Shown: positions 25,103 through 29,312 of the stretch, piece after piece
Layout: every line of letters starts with the position of its first letter
Position numbering within the stretch: the stretch's first letter is position 1
From: DATLYH01 sp035575035
GTDB lineage: Bacteria > Planctomycetota > Planctomycetia > Gemmatales > Gemmataceae
Direction: 5' to 3'
Length of the DNA: 29,312 nt
Assembly (NCBI GenBank): GCA_035575035.1
Contig: DATLYH010000166.1
Coordinates: 1-29,312, forward strand
Position numbers and translations under genes: made by a program
Notes under the pieces: generated by a model
Database searches by the model: none
The model's input: the letters and a program-made list of their open reading frames with translations, nothing else
Told to the model about the DNA's origin: nothing

Positions 25103-26464
25103 CTACGTCCGCCCCATCCGCGTCCCGACCGGTTCGATGGCAAAGGCGAAGTCGTCGGCGACCACGCTTGAGTTCGGGCCGAGTTGGCCGCGCTCGGAGC
25201 AGCGCTGGCCGTCGATGATCAGGTTGCCCGGATAGCGTACCGCCAGCCGGTCCTTGTTCCGGTAAAGCACCACCGGCTGCTTCAGCTCGGGCACCGTCAC
25301 ATGCATCTGCGGGCCAGGGCCCAAGAGCAGCGTGTCGGCCATCAGCAGCACAGCATCAACCGCCAGAGGGAGCCGGTGCTTGCTCACCAGGTCGAGCCGG
25401 GCCGAGATACTGATGGCTGCCGGCTGCACAAACTGAAGCTGGCAGGCCGATCCCAACGTGATCCGGTCGTTGGGCCGAAGTAACACCTTGTCGATCGGCT
25501 TGCCGTTGACCGTGACCGGACGGGCCGCCTCCAGGCAGTAGCCTTCCGGGTCTCGTATCAGCGTAGCGTGCAGCCGGGAGACGTCAGCGAAGAGCGGGAT
25601 GTCCACCGTCGCGTCGGTCGTTGCCTGCCCCAGCGTCACGCGCGATCCCATGCAGACCAGATAACCGCCGACCCCATCGATCCACAACAAGAAGCGCTGC
25701 GGCGGCTCGGCTGGCTCGGCCGGCAGGCGGTCGTACCGGACGGCGGCGCCGCGGACGGGCACGGTGATCGGCTCGATCGCCTTCCAGGCCAGGGTGCGGG
25801 CCCGGCGGGCTTCGGCGTGGTTGGGGGCCGCCGCCAGCACCTGCTCGGACAGCTCCACCACCTCCTGCCAGCGCGCCCGATCCGCCGCCTCATGCAATTT
25901 TACCAGAAGGCCAGCGAATGTTCGCTGCCGCTGCTCCAGATCGTGGCGGAACTGGTCGAGAGGGTCAGCCGCCTCAGGCAGGAGCCGCCGCAGCCGTTCA
26001 ACCATTTCCAGGGCGAGGCAGAACTCGCCGCGGTTGCCGTGGTCTCGTGCCGTTTGCCAGGCGCGGGCCCCATCCTCCAACCGTTGAAGTTCGGGGTGCT
26101 GCACCGACCGCTCGCGCAACCGGGCGATTGCTTCGAGAGCCCGGGATGGCTCGCCCATGTTCACCAGGGCCCGCACCTCGTCCAGGCCGATTCGCACCAG
26201 CGTCTGACGCAGCCGCCCCGCAGTGCTGGCAGCGCCGAGTTGCTCGGCCTGAAGCAGGTCATGCCAGGCCCCCTCGGGGTTGTCTTGCCGGAGGTGGCGC
26301 TCGCCGCGCTCCACGAAGGCGCGGGCCACTTGCTCGGCCAGCTCCCAGAAACGGCGGTGGCCCTGCGCGGCGGGTTGGCCCAGGAGACGCTGCGCTTCTT
26401 CCAGGCGCCCATTTTTGAGGGCTTCCTGGGCCTGTCGCAGGGTTAGCCATGCAAAGCCGAGCAT
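25103..26464 (-). CDS. FHA domain protein with helical repeats
   Basis: A 453-residue protein (ATG 26464; a TTG at 26479 would add five residues). Residues ~10-230 are helical repeat-like (LRQAQEALKNGRLEEAQRLL, ALEMVERLRRLLPEA, VVELSEQVLAAAPNHAEAR). An FHA domain follows at about 268-345: SRVTLGQ, then DIPLFADVSRLHATLIRD, then VTVNGKPI and LRPNDRITLG. The Ser-Arg and Leu-His pair (SRLHA) is the classic phosphothreonine-binding site. A ~100-residue C-terminal region contains a second beta-rich stretch (LLMADTLLLGPGPQMHVTV, NLIIDGQRC, LGPNSSVVADDFAFAIEP) that looks like a second, degenerate FHA-like domain. It is first in the operon with the kinase and the secreted membrane protein. Confidence 0.88.
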   Translation of the reverse strand: MLGFAWLTLRQAQEALKNGRLEEAQRLLGQPAAQGHRRFWELAEQVARAFVERGERHLRQDNPEGAWHDLLQAEQLGAASTAGRLRQTLVRIGLDEVRALVNMGEPSRALEAIARLRERSVQHPELQRLEDGARAWQTARDHGNRGEFCLALEMVERLRRLLPEAADPLDQFRHDLEQRQRTFAGLLVKLHEAADRARWQEVVELSEQVLAAAPNHAEARRARTLAWKAIEPITVPVRGAAVRYDRLPAEPAEPPQRFLLWIDGVGGYLVCMGSRVTLGQATTDATVDIPLFADVSRLHATLIRDPEGYCLEAARPVTVNGKPIDKVLLRPNDRITLGSACQLQFVQPAAISISARLDLVSKHRLPLAVDAVLLMADTLLLGPGPQMHVTVPELKQPVVLYRNKDRLAVRYPGNLIIDGQRCSERGQLGPNSSVVADDFAFAIEPVGTRMGRT

Positions 26465-26641
26465 GATTGCTTCGCTCAACCCGCCCCGCCCGCTCCTCCC
26501 TACCCCTGCTGCCTGTTGGGGAGCGGAGCACGGAGGAGAGGGCCAAGGAATGATGAAATGTAATCGCCCCGGGTTTTCGACAACAGGCCAGCAGGTGACG
26601 GATGGGAAATCCTTGGGAACCCCTTCAAGGTTGTAGTATTA

Positions 26642-26757
26642 TACCAGGAATCCCGGAGATGGCCGGTTCGCAGCTCCCGTAGGCCACCCCGAGTGGCCTA
26701 GTCGAATCCTCGGCACAGAGGATCCCGACCATCCCCGGGAATAGCGCTCTCCTGGTA
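26642..26757. ncRNA. Putative three-way-junction structured element
   Basis: Five paired segments nest without conflict. TACCAGGA (26642-26649) pairs with TCCTGGTA (26750-26757). TCCCGG (26651-26656) pairs with CCGGGA (26735-26740). ATGG (26659-26662) pairs with CCAT (26729-26732). One inner hairpin is TAGGCCAC/GTGGCCTA (26680-26687/26693-26700, loop CCCGA). The other is ATCCTC/GAGGAT (26706-26711/26718-26723), extended by TCG/CGA (26702-26704/26726-26728). There is no open frame of note. It lies between the FHA operon and the coiled-coil gene. The strand cannot be decided from sequence. It could be a small RNA, a 3' UTR structure, or a small palindromic mobile element. Confidence 0.5.
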
Positions 26758-26770
26758 GGTCGCGGTTGTA

Positions 26771-26830
26771 ACCCAGGCTGGGCCCCCTCGTCTCTGGGGG
26801 AGAGTGGAGAGGGGGAAACCAGACCTGGGT
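26771..26830 (-). terminator. Long hairpin after the coiled-coil gene
   Basis: ACCCAGG (26771-26777) pairs with CCTGGGT (26824-26830), CCCCCTC (26783-26789) with GAGGGGG (26809-26815), and CTCT (26792-26795) with AGAG (26801-26804) at the tip. It starts 17 bases after the coiled-coil gene's stop on the minus strand. No T-run follows, so it may terminate with help or protect the 3' end. Confidence 0.5.
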
Positions 26831-26847
26831 CTCCACAGGGGTCGTCG

Positions 26848-27639
26848 CTAGCGCTCGGCGGCAACCTTGCCGAAGCGCTCGTCAATCTCCTTCAGGGCCT
26901 TGTCGGCCACGTCCACCTGCTTCTCGATCTCGACGGCCGGGTGATTGGAGTACTTGGCCTCGTAATCCAGCACCCGCGTCTCGATCTTGATCCGCTTCTT
27001 CAGCTCATCCAGCGAGTTGCGGAAGCGGCTCAGCCGGGTGTTGTCGATCTGGATGCCGTGGCGGGTCTGGGCAATCCGGAGGGTCTTCAGCTCAGCCTCC
27101 ACCTGATCCAGCTCGGCCTGGAGTTGCTCTTTCAGGCCGGTCATCTCGAGCAGTTGCTTGTGCCCCTCAGCCAGGGCGGCCTCCTTGGCCTCCAGCAATT
27201 TTTCCTTGCTCTTTAGCCCCTCCTCGGCACGCTTGTACGACTCCCAATCCCGCGCCAGCATCGTCCGCACGCTGGAAACTGGCAGACGCTGGCCGTTGTA
27301 GACCAGGTGAGTGTCGCCCTTCTCCAGGTCCCGGCGCATCGTCAGGATTTCGTTCTGGCGCTTGCTCAGGTTGGCCCGATGCTTCTCAACATCCTCGCGA
27401 AGCATCTCGACAGCGACCGCTTCCTCGGCCAGGGCGGTACGGGCCTTCTTGATCTCGGGGTCGAGCTGGGTCAGCTCATGGCGCAGCCGCTCGATCTCCA
27501 CTTCCGGCGGCACTTGCTTGTTGAGGAATTCCTTGCTTTTCTTCCAGCTGAAACTGATGTAACTGCCGAGGTTGGTCTTGCTCAGCAGGATGAGGACGGC
27601 CACGATGGCCACCGCCACGATTCCGATCTTCTTGCACAT
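26848..27639 (-). CDS. Membrane-anchored coiled-coil protein
   Basis: A 263-residue protein. The ATG at 27639 (MCKKIGIVAV) has GAAAGGGG nine bases upstream and is preferred over 27702. A single membrane helix covers residues ~5-20 (IGIVAVAIVAVLILL), followed by a long, almost uninterrupted coiled coil rich in Glu, Lys, Leu and Arg (VEIERLRHELTQLDPEIKKA, LKEQLQAELDQVEAELKTL, LDELKKRIKIETRVLDY) broken near DTHLVYNGQRLPVSSV, a short beta-like insert. It resembles envelope-spacer or phage-shock-like coiled coils in shape, but I can name no family. It ends in a charged tail without further domains. Monocistronic; divergent from the propeller gene. Confidence 0.83.
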   Translation of the reverse strand: MCKKIGIVAVAIVAVLILLSKTNLGSYISFSWKKSKEFLNKQVPPEVEIERLRHELTQLDPEIKKARTALAEEAVAVEMLREDVEKHRANLSKRQNEILTMRRDLEKGDTHLVYNGQRLPVSSVRTMLARDWESYKRAEEGLKSKEKLLEAKEAALAEGHKQLLEMTGLKEQLQAELDQVEAELKTLRIAQTRHGIQIDNTRLSRFRNSLDELKKRIKIETRVLDYEAKYSNHPAVEIEKQVDVADKALKEIDERFGKVAAER

Positions 27640-27963
27640 AGGACTGTACCCCTTTCCACTAAACCTTGGTACAAACAACCCACCAGGGGGCAGTGGCCCC
27701 ACCTGACTGATTATTCGCTCCCCTCGGCGCGAGATTTAGGAATTTTTTCGCTTCGTCGGACAGGTTGCAAGGGGAGTAGGTTCCGTCGCTCCGGTACCTC
27801 CTCATCGCGGCTTGGCCGTTCTTCCGACATCTGGTCGCTGGCTTTCCCGGAACCGGGCGAGTAAGCTGATGTTTGTTATTGCGACCTCGTCCGGCCGTCC
27901 CCTGCCCCTGACTGCCGGGCATGACCCACCCTTGGCTCGTTCCCGCCGTCGGAAGGAAAGTGA
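27640..27963. promoter_or_regulatory. Divergent intergenic region
   Basis: These 324 bases must hold the promoters of the minus-strand coiled-coil gene and the plus-strand propeller gene. I see no gene. A 12-bp palindrome CCCGG-AA-CCGGG (27846-27857) is the only operator-like site; promoter boxes could not be assigned with confidence. Confidence 0.4.
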
Positions 27964-29312
27964 ATGCTCACGCGAAACGCTGCCGCACTGGGATGCCTTG
28001 GCCTGATCGGACTACTCGCCGGCCCCGTCCGCGCCGCCGATTGGCCGATGTGGCGTCATGACGCCGGCCGCACGGCCGCCTCGCCCGCTGCCCTGGCCGC
28101 CACTCTCCACCTTCAGTGGGTCCGTGAATATCCCCCTCTCAAGCCGGCCTGGCCCGACCAGGCCAAGATGCAGCTCGATGCCGTTTATGAGCCGGTCGTC
28201 CTGGGCAAGACAATGTTTGTCGGCTCGTCGCGTACCGACAGCGTCACCGCCCTCGATACCGAGACCGGCGCCGAGAAGTGGCGTTACCACGTCGATGGGC
28301 CGGTCCGCTTTCCTCCGGTCGCCTGGGAGGGCAAGGTCTACTTTGTCTCGGACGACGGCTATCTTTACTGCCTCGATGCGTCGCGGGGGACGCTACTTTG
28401 GAAGTTCCGCGGCGGGCCATCGGACCGCAAGGTCCTGGGGAACGAACGGCTGATCTCCGCCTGGCCGGCCCGCGGCGCTCCGGTCATCGCTGACGGGGTG
28501 GTCTACTTCGCCGCCAGCATCTGGCCGTTCATGGGCATCTTCATCCACGCCCTCGATGCGCGGACCGGCGAGGTGGTTTGGACCAACGACGGCGACGGCG
28601 CCATCTACATCAAGCAGCCGCACAACGCCGACTCGTTTGCCGGTGTCGCCCCGCAGGGACCGCTGGTGGTCGTCGGCGATTACCTGTTGATCCCGGGCGG
28701 CCGATCGGTGCCGGCCCTGTACGATCGCCGCACCGGTAAGTTGGTCCGCTACCAGCTGGCCGAGAACGGCAAGCGCGGTGGCGGCTCGCGGGTGTCGGCC
28801 ATCGGCAATGTCTTCATCAACGGTGGGGCAGCCTTCGAGCTGATCAATGAAAAGTACCTTGCCCCCTTCGCCGAGCCGGTGGTGCTAACCGAAGAGGTCA
28901 TCTACAACGTCTCCGGCGGCGCCTGCCGAGCCTACGACCTGAAGAACGCCACCATCCAGATGGTGGAAACCAAGGACCGCCGCGGCGAGCCGGTCAAGGT
29001 TGCCAAATGGACCATCGCGGAGCTGGGCTCGGTCGCGTTGCCGAAGTTCGCCGTCGAGACGATGATCAAGGCCGGGCCGCGCCTGTACATCGGGGCGCCT
29101 GGCATGGTGCTGGCCATTGACCTTCCGCTGAAAAAGGATGAGGCGGCCGTGTCGTGGCGGGCGGCGATCGACGGAACGCCGGCCAGCCTGCTGGCAGCCG
29201 ACGATCGGCTGTTCGTCGTCACCCGGGAGGGACGCATCTACTGCTTCGGCGGCGAGCGGGTCCAACCGCGGACCCATGCACTGATGCCTGCGCCCCCCTC
29301 ACCCCCGACCCC
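27964..29312 (+). CDS. Secreted PQQ-like beta-propeller protein (3' end outside window)
   Basis: An open frame of at least 449 codons running off the window. It starts at the ATG at 27964, behind GGAAGGAAAG, with a signal peptide (MLTRNAAALGCLGLIGLLAG, then PVRAADWPMWRHD). PQQ/pyrrolo-quinoline-quinone-like repeat blades are clear: VTALDTETGAEKWRYHVDG, YLYCLDASRGTLLWKFRG, IHALDARTGEVVWTNDG and the partial ALYDRRTGKLVRY, each with the A-x-D-x-x-TG-x-x-x-W motif. Blades of this type form a propeller that may or may not bind PQQ. The last residues (HALMPAPPSPPTP) look like a linker, so a further domain may follow; some planctomycete proteins with this opening carry a C-terminal methyltransferase, which is recalled knowledge and cannot be checked here. 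Substrate is unknown. Confidence 0.88.
   Translation, partial: MLTRNAAALGCLGLIGLLAGPVRAADWPMWRHDAGRTAASPAALAATLHLQWVREYPPLKPAWPDQAKMQLDAVYEPVVLGKTMFVGSSRTDSVTALDTETGAEKWRYHVDGPVRFPPVAWEGKVYFVSDDGYLYCLDASRGTLLWKFRGGPSDRKVLGNERLISAWPARGAPVIADGVVYFAASIWPFMGIFIHALDARTGEVVWTNDGDGAIYIKQPHNADSFAGVAPQGPLVVVGDYLLIPGGRSVPALYDRRTGKLVRYQLAENGKRGGGSRVSAIGNVFINGGAAFELINEKYLAPFAEPVVLTEEVIYNVSGGACRAYDLKNATIQMVETKDRRGEPVKVAKWTIAELGSVALPKFAVETMIKAGPRLYIGAPGMVLAIDLPLKKDEAAVSWRAAIDGTPASLLAADDRLFVVTREGRIYCFGGERVQPRTHALMPAPPSPPT

Noticed and set aside
26625..26885. Short minus-strand frames over the three-way-junction element
   Set aside because: They translate palindromic DNA and overlap the end of the coiled-coil gene; no coding signals.

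Overview
The window looks like the chromosome of a planctomycete close to the Gemmataceae. It is GC-rich and carries several planctomycete hallmarks: a DUF1501 protein with a twin-arginine signal, a one-base-gapped pair of ECF sigma factor and giant TPR kinase, a secreted Cys/Val/Tyr-rich repeat protein, an FHA/kinase cluster, and a secreted PQQ-type propeller protein. The genus cannot be fixed from this sequence alone.

Layout. 293-1642 (+): DUF1501 protein, ending in a strong terminator. 1745-9233 (-): a four-gene operon transcribed ATPase, permease, GldG-like protein, DUF4340 protein, resembling Gld-type ABC systems; a perfect 52-bp inverted repeat of heptamers sits inside it. 9234-10034: no intact gene, but a decayed MobF/TrwC-type relaxase fragment and one copy of a dispersed repeat. 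10035-10107: tRNA-Glu(CUC) followed by a terminator. 10415-10921 (+): twin-CBS protein. 11002-14824 (-): sigma factor plus membrane-bound TPR kinase. 15074-16117 (-): secreted protein built from 28-residue repeats. 16822-18321 (+): HtrA/Deg protease. 18400-20647: an accessory scar with two decayed transposases around an AT-richer island that holds a truncated gene and a small membrane protein. 20743-22442 (-): two uncharacterised genes. 22756-26464 (-): FHA/repeat protein, Ser/Thr kinase with multiple membrane segments, and a secreted membrane-anchored protein; a second heptamer inverted repeat lies between the first two genes. 26642-26830: two gene-free, strongly self-complementary elements. 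26848-27639 (-): membrane-anchored coiled-coil protein. 27964 to the window end (+): PQQ-like propeller protein, cut by the window.

How it fits together. Two independent Ser/Thr kinase modules dominate. One couples a sigma factor to a receptor-like TPR kinase; the other couples an FHA phosphothreonine reader to a kinase and a secreted membrane protein. Several products look like envelope components (DUF1501, GldG/DUF4340, repeat protein, HtrA, coiled-coil protein, propeller). The most unusual signals are non-coding: the heptamer palindromes placed right after stop codons inside two separate operons, and the predicted three-way-junction element at 26642-26757. No CRISPR array, rRNA or intact prophage was seen.
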